The translations under genes and the position numbers were made by a program. This document shows, piece after piece, positions 23,201-32,157 of a stretch of 64,000 nt of DNA; within the stretch, counting starts at the first letter, position 1, and every line of letters starts with the position of its first letter. The stretch spans positions 27,496,318 through 27,560,317 of the forward strand of contig OZ026604.1 in NCBI GenBank assembly GCA_964020085.1, given 5' to 3'. This stretch comes from Micromussa lordhowensis (lineage: Eukaryota; Cnidaria; Anthozoa; Scleractinia; Lobophylliidae). Under the pieces are notes generated by a model, which did not search any database, was not told the origin of the DNA, and saw nothing but the letters and a program-made list of their open reading frames with translations.

Positions 23201-26200
23201 GCTCAAAAACCTTTGTATTTATTAGGAACCATCCTTAATTGGCTGAGAAAATAACGCGCTGAAGGTGGTGCAAACAAACTAACGCTGTGCAATAAATGAT
23301 TGAGTGAACCACCACAACTGAAAATGGTATCCATGGTATACATATATAAAGTGCCTCTTTTGCTGATAAGACAGAATTCAAGCACACATGGTGCCTGATC
23401 GAGAAGAGCGACCTGGACTAAAGGCAGCAAGATTAAACGCTGTGTTTATAACCTCTAGCAATAATCCTGTACTTATCTTATAAAACAGGAGTAATAGTCC
23501 GGCACCGCGCTATTTCCCGCTGCAAAGAAAGGTAGCTTAATCTGAATGCGGTACCAACTTGTGCGTACTCGATTCCCTTCACTTGCTGAGAATGCTGTGC
23601 AAAAGAGAAGGTAGACCACATTTAGCCGCGATATCTATATCCCGTGTGACAGAAACTCCCTCAACCAAGTACAGAGTCTTGTTACGTGACAAGCTACATA
23701 AAATCATTTATTTTGGTAAAAGTAGTTTTGCTTTCTTTCTTTACTTAGAGGCAAGTAATGTACACTGCGAACTCTGGTTACGCCTTGACCCAGAGACCTG
23801 GTGGTGTCCCTGTGGCCTCTCAGATGCAATTGAGCGGTGAGCGGCCTCTAGAGGGCCAAGCGCAAGCTCCGTTCGTAACCATGACCTCGGGTTACCAACC
23901 TCAGCGCGTTGACATGTCTCCGTCATATGAAGAGGTACAGTACGTGGTACAACTAAACCAACAGCTACGTCTGTAGCCTGCGTAGCTGGTGAAATCTCGT
24001 GGTAGTTTTATAATTTCAGTAGACTACGTGCACAGTAGAACCACTGTGAGGCAGCCAGCTTTTAATCGGCCAGCCCCTGTTAAGCTGTCAGTTATCAAAG
24101 TCCCGTATTAACCAGGCACCCCTATTAGCGGCAGTGGCCACCTTTTGGTCATCTACATACCCCTAGTAATCGCTCATCCAAAATTAAATTCACATAGTTT
24201 GGCTTTGGAAAAGGCGATCATGGATAAAGATAAAATTACGAAATGGAAAGTGACCACACTGGTAAAAACATAGGCACGCAAGGCATGCAAGAGTTATTTT
24301 TTAATTAAAAGGTTATGAAGATAGGAGCATTTAAGGGAGTGTTTACAGTGACAATTTAGTTAATTTGACAAGTGTTTTTGGCTGCGATGCACAGCACGAA
24401 AGAAAGTGAGAATTTGATATACATACGATCTGAAATCTCTAAGATAAACGAATAGTAGGCCTTACAATTTTGGTTTTAAAGTCTGGCTGCCTGGTTTATG
24501 TTGAGAGTGGAAAGAGGCGAAGTGAAGGCCTTGGCGTGTGTGCGTTGCAAGCAGTTGAGCATCACAAAAGTTACTTTCGTTATGTAATTCTCCCTCCATA
24601 AAGCTAAATCGATGACATGTACACTGTTTTACTGAACAAACTACAGTAATCTGACACGTCTCCGAATTAATGTAGATACCATCTTATTTCCTAACAGGCA
24701 ATTTGACTCGTTCTTTGATGCAACCCACTTCGTGATTGGTGTGACACGCCACATGCATAACTCCCTGTCACTCGCCGATCTCATAGCCCTTTCAACCCCC
24801 AAGAGGAATTTGTGCTCAAAAATACTCAAGTTAAGAGAACTTTTCGTATTTTATACGAGTCCTAAGTTTACCCTTTTTACTCAACAACACTAGTTTACCG
24901 AAAAAAGAAAGAGAAAAAAACACCTCTGACACGTTGACAGTCTAATTTAATTCATTCCCGTATGAAAAACAAAAGTGGCAAATTACCATTTGTAACTAAA
25001 AATAGCAAGCATCTCGTGGGAACAAGTGGTGATGATTTGCCAGCTCTAATTGAATTTACTCCCTTGTGAAAAACAAGCGTCAAATTACCCTTTGTAACTA
25101 AAAAATAAAATATCTCGTTATATTTCCATGCAACAACAACAAAACAATCGTTACCTGTACCTATTGTAAACGTTCGAACTCTTTCAAATCAAAATAGTCT
25201 CGTCTCCTCTAAAACATTTCGTAAGAACTAGAAGCAATGATGCGTGACGTCTAATTGAATTTACTCCTTGTGAAAAACAAAAATATCAAGTTACCTTTGT
25301 AACTAAAAATCAGAACACATCTCGTCGATTTGCATACAACTACCTCACGCACTGTTTCATACCTCAAGGCTCATCTCGTCCATAACTAAAATCCTAAGCC
25401 TAACTCACAGAAAATGCCGAAATAAACCCAATATATGAATACTTCCTCCTCTTTTATAGAAGAATAAATATGGCAGTTCTGAACTGTATCGGGATCAAAT
25501 CTTCTCATATACCATTTACTTTTAAAACAAGAAATTTGATTGGCTGTTTATAGTAGATCCGATCTGATTGGTGTGACATACATACATCTCTCACTGACTC
25601 ACTGACTCACTGATCCATTGACCCGTCCACAACATACTCGACGCGCCGACTAAGAGATATTTTTTTTTACAAAAAAATAACTCAAACATTCAAACACACT
25701 TATTATTGTCTTCCCGTGATTTTATGCTCCTTCAGTATGTTTGTATGACGTTTCCACTAAGCCTTGTGCTAATTCCCGATAAATCCTTGTTAGGCGGCCA
25801 CCTCCTATTTTCCCTAGGGGTTCGACTGTAGAGAATCTAAATGAGAGTAGGGACAATAGAAAATCCTTATAAGACCAAAAGGTGGCTGCGGTAGCTTCAT
25901 AGAGTTGACTACACCTGATAAGTATTTTAAACGGAAGTCTGCATACAAGCCAAGTGGCCCATCAGGCTGGAGCTTATCCCGGTTCTGTAGCACGAAGCGA
26001 CTAGGAGTATGTTTACTTCCCCCTGGACGGGATACAAGTCCATCACAGGGTTACCCCCAGCATTAAACTCACCGGGTGGAGAGAGGAACTTTGAGAGTAA
26101 AGTGTCTTGACCAAGAGTGTAACACAATGTCTCCCGGCCAGGGCACGAACCCAGACCACTCGAGCGCACTAACCATGAGGCCACTGCGCCTCCATTGTCG

Positions 26201-26710
26201 ATTATTAGGGGTGGCCGGTAAATACGGGTTTTGTTTACTGTATTCTACTGACAAAAATTTAGGGCTTAAGAAGAAACGTAACAGACTTAATGTAACACTA
26301 ACAAGACCACATATAGAAATTTAGCAGAGAGCCTCGGCGACCTGTTTGAATTTTGTTATATCAGTCAAACGTGAATTATTGTCTGTCCAATAGCCTTTCA
26401 CACAATATACGTTTATTATCATAATTGTTATTTCAAGTCTTCTAAAGCTGGTTTCGTCATGATTCAGGCGTCTAGTGGTGTTCCTGTGGCCGTTCGAATG
26501 CAAACAGGTGTAGGAATCGTCGAAGACCAAACTGTCACTCCAGAGGCACAGGACAACGAACCTCAAATAGTTCTGCTTCCAGATTCTAGAGAAGTGAATG
26601 ATCTTCCTCCTTCGTATGAAACCGTTGCCTCAGTTTACCAAACTTTACAGGTTGACATGCCTCCGTCATATGAAGAGGCAGAACATGGTCATTGGACAAC
26701 TTATGTTTAG
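14063..26710 (+). CDS. MS4A/CD20-like four-span membrane protein, gene 1
   Basis: Three common exons (52+23+90 codons) are followed by a choice of terminal exon: A1 (20464), A2 (23749) or B1 (26438). All junctions are phase 0 with GT..AG ends, giving 240 aa with tail A or 255 aa with tail B. Predicted membrane spans lie at residues ~10-30, ~44-67, ~81-103 and ~125-149. The second span, [21 protein letters not shown], matches the conserved W..FI..G.LGI pattern of the MS4A/CD20 family. Both ends should be cytoplasmic. The tail carries PSY/PPSY motifs that could bind WW domains. Members of this family act as membrane adaptors or channel-like proteins; the ligand here is unknown. The start is the ATG of ATGGCGG, conserved in gene 2. 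Confidence 0.75.
14472..15205 (+). mobile_element. LINE fragment in intron 1 of gene 1 (RT core, deleted 3' ORF)
   Basis: The frame shows [20 protein letters not shown], then [20 protein letters not shown] and FAEDTNI. These are reverse-transcriptase blocks, but the catalytic FADD reads FAED and several frameshifts are present. After GTTGACGTA the sequence jumps to the LINE 3' UTR (ACTATGTAGCCTTAA) and ends in a GTCTT-rich tail near 15205. Gene 2 keeps the part deleted here, so the same ancestral insertion decayed in two different ways. Confidence 0.75.
15207..15335. repeat. Palindromic repeat GGGAAACAGTGAGTTTTGTT
   Basis: GGGAAACAGTGAGTTTTGTT pairs with AACAAAACTCACTGTTTCCC across a CTCAATGT/ACATTGAG inner arm. 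The equivalent copy in gene 2 is at about 50744-50857. Confidence 0.8.
15691..15868. mobile_element. Palindromic MITE in intron 1
   Basis: The outer arms GAAGATATGATTGAGATCGA and their complement, and the inner arms AACTTAAGCAGTTGTGAAAT and theirs, form one long hairpin. It is shared with gene 2 at 51230-51411, so it predates the duplication. Confidence 0.8.
15930..15998 (+). CDS. Gene 1 exon 2 (rest of TM2)
   Basis: 23 codons, [20 protein letters not shown] then NTF, between the acceptor TATGTTTCAG and the donor TTT|GTAAGT, phase 0 at both ends. It completes the second membrane span and adds a short cytoplasmic loop with a KEPSSSR stretch. Confidence 0.8.
16965..17085. repeat. Degenerate hairpin upstream of exon 3
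   Basis: AACATAACACC...TTATGTTCTGG flanks a GAGTGAGTGGAGTGAACAAG centre and CTCTCCACCGTGTAATA. This resembles one arm and the centre of the hairpin at 39285-39420, indicating a decayed member of that family. The copy in gene 2 is at about 52490-52612. Confidence 0.5.
17191..17460 (+). CDS. Gene 1 exon 3 (TM3, extracellular loop, TM4)
   Basis: 90 codons between the acceptor CAATTCCCAG and the donor CGG|GTAAGC, phase 0. It encodes TM3 (residues ~81-103), the loop with [22 protein letters not shown]4 ([20 protein letters not shown]) and the juxtamembrane [11 protein letters not shown], whose two cysteines could be palmitoylated. Compared with gene 2 it differs at 20 codons, 19 of them amino-acid changing, mostly in TM3 and the loop, although the neighbouring intron differs by only ~0-3%. 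Confidence 0.8.
17568..18880 (+). repeat. 53-bp minisatellite in intron 3 of gene 1
   Basis: About 25 units of 53 bp, each starting GGTCACATGGTAATTAATAA and continuing with CAATAATAATTAATCTACAA and CCAAGCGGCCTCT. Unit starts at 17568 and 17621 fix the period. Units vary mainly at GTAATT/GTACTT and at the GCGG/GTGG/ATTGG position. One further partial unit lies beyond the inserted MITE, at about 19346-19400. Confidence 0.95.
18881..19249. mobile_element. Long-TIR MITE inside the minisatellite
   Basis: The left end ACGAACATTAGAACTCGCGG and its complement near 19249 extend into arms of roughly 150 bp that include GGCGGCC and TTTTTGAGAAAATGACGT. The ~70-bp centre is AT-rich. It is absent from gene 2, so it inserted after the duplication. 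No clear target duplication was found. Confidence 0.8.
20464..20691 (+). CDS. Terminal exon A1 of gene 1 (cytoplasmic tail A)
   Basis: It follows a polypyrimidine-rich acceptor (TTTCTTTACTTAG). The phase-0 frame reads [20 protein letters not shown], then [20 protein letters not shown], ending [13 protein letters not shown]...LRL and stop (75 codons). It aligns with tail B at VM...SG and VPVA..MQ and at DM.PSYEE, so A and B are related exons. It has one PSY motif preceded by Ser (SPSY), so the full PPxY consensus is not met. Identical to A2. Confidence 0.7.
   Translation, partial: RQVMYTANSGYALTQRPGGVPVASQMQLSGERPLEGQAQAPFVTMTSGYQPQRVDMSPSYEEVQYVVQLNQQLRL
20748..22854. mobile_element. Degenerate mariner-like element downstream of exon A1
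   Basis: It starts CAGTAGAACC and ends GGTTCGACTG next to TA. The terminal regions contain GGCCACC blocks like those at 717 and 62750. The interior is AT-rich and non-coding, with internal ~300-bp repeats around 21660-22330 (CTAATTGAATTTACTCC words). A second copy is at 24033-25828 through the tandem duplication. Confidence 0.55.
21660..22330 (+). repeat. Internal ~300-bp direct repeats
   Basis: Blocks beginning GTCTAATT(G)AATTTACTCC and containing CATCTCGTGGGAACAAGTGG and TTGTAAACGTTCGAACTCTT recur about every 300 bp. Duplication unit 1 has one more block than unit 2, which accounts for the 311-bp length difference between the units. Confidence 0.7.
23068..26043 (+). repeat. Tandem duplication unit 2 (carries exon A2)
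   Basis: Near-identical to 19783-23067 but 311 bp shorter because one internal ~300-bp block is missing. Beyond CAAGTCCAT the sequence continues into a SINE and exon B1. Confidence 0.9.
23749..23976 (+). CDS. Terminal exon A2 of gene 1 (duplicate of A1)
   Basis: Same acceptor, frame and protein as exon A1, with no amino-acid difference. It would give the same 240-aa product if spliced to exon 3. It is likely a fresh duplicate rather than a functionally distinct tail. Confidence 0.65.
   Translation, partial: RQVMYTANSGYALTQRPGGVPVASQMQLSGERPLEGQAQAPFVTMTSGYQPQRVDMSPSYEEVQYVVQLNQQLRL
26045..26212 (-). mobile_element. tRNA-derived SINE
   Basis: On the minus strand it begins GGAGGCGCAGTGGCCTCATG with an A-box-like TGGCCTCATGGTTAGTGCG, then a B-box-like GGTCTGGGTTCGTGCCC, followed by CTTGGTCAAGACACTTTACT. 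A tRNA-like head plus a conserved CAAGACACTTTACTCTC body is typical of SINEs. A truncated counterpart in block 2 is at 58327-58438. Confidence 0.65.
26438..26710 (+). CDS. Terminal exon B1 of gene 1 (tail with two PPSY motifs)
   Basis: The acceptor GTTATTTCAAG gives a phase-0 frame [20 protein letters not shown], continuing to [10 protein letters not shown] and [18 protein letters not shown] and stop (90 codons). Two PPxY motifs (PPSY) spaced about 20 residues apart are classic WW-domain ligands, as in adaptors for NEDD4-type ubiquitin ligases. The exon in gene 2 differs at one amino acid only (V/G). Choosing the upstream acceptor rather than the internal ATG is supported by alignment of FVM with QVM in exon A. 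Confidence 0.75.
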   Translation, partial: SSKAGFVMIQASSGVPVAVRMQTGVGIVEDQTVTPEAQDNEPQIVLLPDSREVNDLPPSYETVASVYQTLQVDMPPSYEEAEHGHWTTYV

Positions 26711-26713
26711 TAA

Positions 26714-26818
26714 TGGTAATAGGACTGAGTGGAGTACAATTCAGGGAGTAATCGGGAGAGTAATTTAAATTACTCTCCCGATTACTCCTGAATTGTACGA
26801 CACGAAGTCCTATTACCA
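26714..26818 (+). repeat. Hairpin just after the stop of exon B1
   Basis: TGGTAATAGGAC...GTACAATTCAGGGAGTAATC and GGGAGAGTAATTT pair with AAATTACTCTCCC and the complementary right arm to make a ~50-bp stem starting 3 bp past the stop codon. It lies in the presumed 3' UTR and is retained at 58954-59058. Confidence 0.8.
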
Positions 26819-27011
26819 ATTAATTGTGTCAATAACAAAATGCGTGAAACTCTTTGTTGTTTCTGTCAAGGCAGGTCGCTCGCTCGCTGTGCTTGTCGTG
26901 TTACTCGTATTGTTAATTTTTGTCATTGTTTCGTTTTCTTTACTCTCAAAGCTTTCAAAATCAATAGTGCTGAACAGGTTGTCAAATTCTAAAGAAAACA
27001 TATCTGAATAA
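26793..27011 (+). other. Downstream 72-codon frame with a membrane segment
   Basis: The frame includes SLAVLVVLLVLLIFVIVSFS, a strong hydrophobic stretch, then SKLSKSIVLNRLSN. It is open in both blocks with five amino-acid differences. It overlaps the presumed 3' UTR and the right hairpin arm, so it may be chance. It has no upstream splice evidence. Confidence 0.2.
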
Positions 27012-27012
27012 A
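27007..27012 (+). terminator. Polyadenylation signal AATAAA for exon B1
   Basis: AATAAA lies 297 nt beyond the stop of exon B1. The same hexamer is kept at 59247-59252 in gene 2, where the flanking sequence then diverges by insertion. Confidence 0.5.
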
Positions 27013-27485
27013 TGTTATTACAGACTGATAGTAATCGGACAGTTTTGATGTTGCAACAGCCAAATTAAGCCATAAATGAGGCCTTTAAAGAACCAATTAG
27101 ATTTCAGCATTTTGTTATTGACACAATTAACGACGTAATTGTATTGGTAAAGAGTTCACGTCGTAAACAACTAGCGGCAATAAGTCAAGATAAAGACAAA
27201 AAAATAAATAACTATAAAAGACAACATAGATATAAATATAAAAGCAAATAAAATTGAGCTTCTTTGTTCTGTTTGAGATTGTAAAGTATTCGTAGGTATT
27301 TTGTTCATATGTGATACGCTTTCAAACGAACAGGATTCGGAAAAGAACTTCTGTTCTGAGTTGCTAATTTTAAACAGTAGCCATTGTTCAGTTGTAATGA
27401 TAGTATTAAATTATTTATACGTGTAATAAAGTGGCTAATGCCATTAAACAGAGCTCAATACACTTTTAAGGTGTAGAGCTTTGGA

Positions 27486-27632
27486 TAAGAAGATATCACG
27501 AAGAGACAAAATTCCCTGTTTCTCCAAGTTTCGTGCTCACGCACTCATCAATTATTTAAATACTGTCTGATGAGTGCGCGAGCACGAAACTCGGAGTAAC
27601 AGGGAATTTTGTCTCTTCGTTATATCTTCTTA
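27486..27632. repeat. Long hairpin, intact in block 1
   Basis: AAGAAGATATCACGAAGAGA and AAAATTCCCTGTT arms pair with the complement ending TATATCTTCTT, with inner TTTCGTGCTC / GAGCACGAAA. In block 2 (59993-60110) the left arm has an internal deletion, so the hairpin is broken. Confidence 0.8.
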
Positions 27633-28426
27633 TTAAATTATTTATGTAAATTGCTTGCATTTGGCATGTGGATTACATCAGTATAATTAGGGAATATATT
27701 TGGTTTACGAAAGGAGAGGATATAGTTTAAAAATAAATCATGAATGAACAACTGCTCAAACAAGATATGAGTGGAATCAGTTATAAATCAGTTAGTACAG
27801 GTAATAGTATGAAGGCGAATGGAATTAAGACTTACACCAGACTTTGGCCGAGTACAGTTTGAAGGAATTTGAAATTATCTTCAATAGCTCGTCCTTTCAT
27901 ACGATTACACGCTTGTTACATGACTGAAAAAAAGTCGAAAAATTGACTTTGGCCTGCTTTCATTCAATCGCAATGGAGGAATTTCTCAGTCATATAATAA
28001 TGAAAATAATAAATTAATTTATAGATCATTAAATCAGTTTCACAGCTCAAATTTTTGAACGTTGCATTTGATTTTTGATGGAAACTATTCCTGTATAACT
28101 GGTGTTAAAACTGCAAATTTGTGTTTGGTTTGGATCAAAAAATGCGCTCTCGCAGCTTGAATGCTAAAGCTTTGGATCTGACATTTGGCGGACAGTATCT
28201 TTTGGTTTTAGAACAACATTTTTTCCGTAAGTATAGCCGAGTAACTAACAATTTCTTAAAGCGTCGCCATATGTAATTTAATCACGCAATCAATAAATAT
28301 ATTTCATATTTGTATAGTGTTTTGTTTTTCCTTTTGTTGTGGATGGCGGTAGCAGCAGTGAATGGTAAATTCTGAATACGAGTCAAGTGGCCCATCATGC
28401 CGGAGCTTATCCTGGCTTCTGTAGCA
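27633..28426. other. Downstream flank of gene 1, no gene seen
   Basis: AT-rich non-coding sequence shared with block 2 (about 60111-61268), which holds an extra hAT-type MITE. Confidence 0.4.
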
Positions 28427-28698
28427 TGAACTTATGGAGCTCCATTTCCGCCAAAACTCGACCTTTGTATTCGGTACTCGACTTGCTGTATTTTATGCTA
28501 CCTTATACAATGCGACATCCAACTGTGTTGACTTTGTGGTTGAACTTTTCGATTGTACATGGTACTTTTTGTTTTTCACATTCACTATCACGAAATTGGC
28601 ATACCAAATTGACGATTTTCTGCTTCTTTGGCAAAAATGGTCAACTACGCAACTTTCGACTTTCGATGTTGTGTTTTCAACATCCAAGTTCATGTATT

Positions 28699-29147
28699 CA
28701 CAGGCGGCCCAAGCGCGAGATGTGACTCTTGCCTTCGAGCGGTTACAAAGATGCGATTTACAAGGGTTTGTATGGGAACTTTACGGATTTGCTTTAAATA
28801 CCTAAAATGTAATGTTGTGTGAATAAAATTGACTTACATGGCTTTACTTTCGTATTCTTTATTGTTCCACTGTGTTTGACGCCGTTTTGAAGTGTTTTCA
28901 GCGAGTTAGCGCTGCCCGTGGTGTACACCGGCAGCGTTAACTCGCTGAAAACACTTCAAAACGGCGTCAAACACAGTGGAACAATAAAGAATACGAAAGT
29001 AAAGCCATGTAAGTCAATTTTATTCACACAACATTACATTTTAGGTATTTAAAGCAAATCCGTAAAGTTCCCATACAAACCCTTGTAAATCGCATCTTTG
29101 TAACCGCTCGAAGGCAAGAGTCACATCTCGCGCTTGGGCCGCCTGTG
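28699..29147. mobile_element. 449-bp hairpin MITE with CACAGGCGGCCC ends
   Basis: Arms of about 215 bp run from CACAGGCGGCCCAAGCGCGA to its complement around a GTGGTGTACACCG centre. The flanks are ATGTATT (28692-28698 and 29148-29154). The opposite arm of the foldback gives the empty site (AATACAT at 37165-37171). Confidence 0.9.
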
Positions 29148-29319
29148 ATGTATTCGGCTTCGTTCGACATCCTTCCGCAATCCATCGAGAGAGGGCATCG
29201 CGGGCGCAGCTAATCTCCACCCCTAACCCCACGGTAGCTGTCGAAATGAACCCTCCAGTAGTGTGGAGTAGAGAGAATCATCCCACCCTAGACGAAAATC
29301 CGCGTGTGTTAACGATGGC

Positions 29320-29440
29320 GGTACGGTCAGTATAAAACACGGACTGCGGACTACGGACTACGTATAAAACACGGACTCAGGTATAAAACGCGGACTAAGC
29401 ATACGGACCGAGCATAACGGACTCGGCATAAAACACGAAG
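29320..29440. repeat. TATAAAACACGGACT short repeats (left arm)
   Basis: Imperfect direct repeats of (G)TATAAAACACGGACT mixed with CGGACTACGGACTACG. The reverse complement is at about 36885-37000 in the right arm. The function of the TATAAAA words is unknown. Confidence 0.7.
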
Positions 29441-29862
29441 AAAGGTTCTACACTGAATAAATTCTCGCACTAACGTTTTCATAAATAGAAGCTACTTGTA
29501 ATTATAGAAGTCTCATTTCCCGAAAGTGTCCGCTCATACAGGTTCCGCCATACTCGATTGCCGAGAAAAAAATAGAAGACACTGAAAGTCACAAAATTGA
29601 CGAGCTGTATGAATTTTCGAATGATCCAAGCGATGATTAAATGTTTTGAAAAATCAACAGTCGAGAGATTTGAGGAGAATTCGAACGACATCTTCCGCTG
29701 TTTATTCATACGATAATGTAATTCGTTATTAAATAAATACACATAAATACGGCCATGGCGAAATGAGGAACAAAAAGTTGATAAATAGAAGAAACGACAT
29801 TACACAAGGATGGCAGTTCTGCACTCCTTGATATCGCCTTGGAAAAGAAAGGGAAAAAAAAA

Positions 29863-29980
29863 CAGTTCTTCCATACGGGCTATTCAGATTTGGTCACCCA
29901 CCCAAGCCCTATCCCCGTTGAACAGGGCTCAACTTTGTTGATCGGACCAAACAGTTGCTGTACTTGTGGTGTAGTGACTC
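29863..29980 (-). pseudogene. 5S rRNA-like sequence, left foldback arm
   Basis: About 118 nt on the minus strand. It matches 5S rRNA at GGTCCGATCAACAAAGTTGA and at GCTTGGGTGGGTGACC, the latter equivalent to the C box of the internal promoter, and has a final ...GTATGGAAGAACTG. The 5' end GAGTCACTACACCACAAGTA is diverged from normal 5S. It may be a pseudogene or the head of a 5S-derived (SINE3-type) element; placement inside a repeat arm argues against a functional gene. Confidence 0.7.
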
Positions 29981-31394
29981 CACGGTGAACCCATTGTTTT
30001 AAATTTCTAAGATGAGAAAAGGTATGAAAAAAAGATATGTGATACTGCATGGCTGGGAAAGCAGAGAACAAAAAAATTAGAGGAAAATGAAAATGAGAAC
30101 TATTACTTGCTTTTGTGATCGGACAAGCTAGCGGCACTTTCGAAATAATTGCCTCAGTCTCTGGGACGAAGGTAACTCGGTCTCACGGACCGATAACTTT
30201 GTGAATGTGTCGTCACTAAAGCAAGAGGGTATATGCAGTATCACATATCTTTTTTTCATATCTTTTCTCATCTTAGAAATTTAAAACAATGCGTTCACCG
30301 TGGAGTCACTACACCACAAGTACAGCAACGTGTTTGGTCCGATCAGCAAAGTTAAGCCCTGTTCAACGGGGATAGTGCTTGGGTGGGTCATACATGTCCA
30401 ATACACCCAAACTAAGTCGAATCGTCTGAGGCACTTTACGATTCGACTCGATTCGTACGGAGTCCATCCGAACTACCGGAAGTCAACATCCGTGAAATAA
30501 TGATACATGAACCTTCCTCGTTCTTAAAACGTGGCAACAAACTTCAGTCGATTCGTCTGAGGCACTTTACGATTCGACTCGATTCGTACGGAGTCCATCC
30601 GAACTACCGGAAGTCAACATCCGTGAAATAATGATACATGAACCTTCCTCGTTCTTAAAACGTGGCAACAAACTTCAGTCGATTCGTCTGAGGCACTTTA
30701 CGATTCGACTCGATTCGTACGGAGTCCATCCGAACTACCGGAAGTCAACATCCGTGAAATAATGATACATGAACCTTCCTCGTTCTTAAAACGTGGCAAC
30801 AAACTTCAGTCGATTCGTCTGAGGCACTTTTACGATTCGACTCGATTCGCACGGAGTCAATCCGAACTACCGGAAGTCAACATTTGCGCGAGACTTAGAA
30901 AATATTAGCTCTCGGCTCTATGCAGTGTGGGTTGAAAAAGTTGCGATTCGACTCGATTCGATCGAATCGTCACGAATCGTTTCCCCTGGTGTCGATTCGT
31001 TATACCGGAAGTCGATTTGCGCGAGACTTAGAAAATATAGCCTCGCGGGTCCATGCAGGGTGGGTTGAAAATGTTGTCGATTCGACTCGATTCGATCGAA
31101 TCGTGACGAATCGTTTCCCCTGGTGTCGATTCGTTAAACCGGAAGTCGATTTGCGCGAGACATAGAAAATATAGTCTCGCGGGTCCATGCAGGGTGGGTT
31201 GAAAATGTTGTCGATTCGACTCGATTCGATCGAATCGTGACGAATCGTTTCCCCTGGTGTCGATTCGTTATACCGGAAGTCGATTTGTAATTTCATCATT
31301 GTTAATTTATAAATAACACAAAAAACAGTACCCCACAAAATTAGGATAGTTCTTTAAACTCCAATTGCTGATTACCATTACATATACTGTTTAG

Positions 31395-31525
31395 GTGTAT
31401 TTCTTGTGCAAACAAGTACCACCCCAAGACAGAGACGAAGCATTGGTGTTTTCACGGAGACTGGCAGATATTGGAATGTCTTTGCCACGATACATCGAAG
31501 CATATGAAACAGATGATGATGAAAG
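31395..31525 (+). CDS. Exon inside transposon copy 2, first of two
   Basis: Same as 8272-8402, with the acceptor CTGTTTAG and the frame including ALVFSRRLADIGMSLPRYIE. Confidence 0.45.
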
Positions 31526-32060
31526 GTACACATTCCATCATATTAAATGAAGTTATCATAACAAGCTAATGACCCTACAACAGCATATATAAATCAAAGT
31601 TTAGCAAAAATAAAAACGACCTATCCAGAGCAAAAATACTAACTTGGTGCAACAACAACAACTAGAAAACTGAACATAGACAGAGGGCAAATACAACAAT
31701 AAAACAAAAAGTCAATTTCAAACTGTACATCTACAAAGCTAGCCTGACAATGAAGCAAAGGTATACAATTGCTTGCAACCAACAGCATCAGTATAACAAT
31801 CCGATCACATCATACAAAATTAATTGTGCAGAGTTGCAATTTACATAGTGAAACTTTCAAAAGAAGAAAAACTTGCTCTGTGCAGACTCGGACTCCTTTG
31901 TTTTGGAAATCCCACAGTTAACGCAGGACCCAGCACAATGGATTTGTATTATGTAACCAAATCTTCCAACACAGCCTATTGTAAAAGTACCATCTGATAA
32001 TAACTAAAGTTAAAAACCAAGAACATAACTTGATACTTTTCTCTTTCTGGTCACAAACAG

Positions 32061-32157
32061 TGCAAGACACCAAGGAGATTATTTACAAAGAAAAGAAAGT
32101 GAAAAAAATGGAACACCCAAGAAACGACAACGCCTAGATGATGGGGAAAATCACTAA
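32061..32157 (+). CDS. Exon inside transposon copy 2, second
   Basis: Same as 8938-9034, carrying the PKKRQRL nuclear-localisation-like stretch and the stop TAA. Confidence 0.45.

Noticed and set aside
26045..26212. Genuine tRNA gene on the minus strand
   Set aside because: A- and B-box-like segments are present, but a cloverleaf with a paired acceptor stem is not evident and a SINE body follows.
28387..28805. Open frames of 112-123 codons in the foldback ends (and 36984-37416)
   Set aside because: They lie in terminal repeat arms, several frames are open at once, and they change at the hairpin insertion. No protein signature.
29863..29980. Functional 5S rRNA gene
   Set aside because: The 5' third is diverged and the sequence sits inside repeat arms. 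No tandem 5S array or clear terminator layout was seen.
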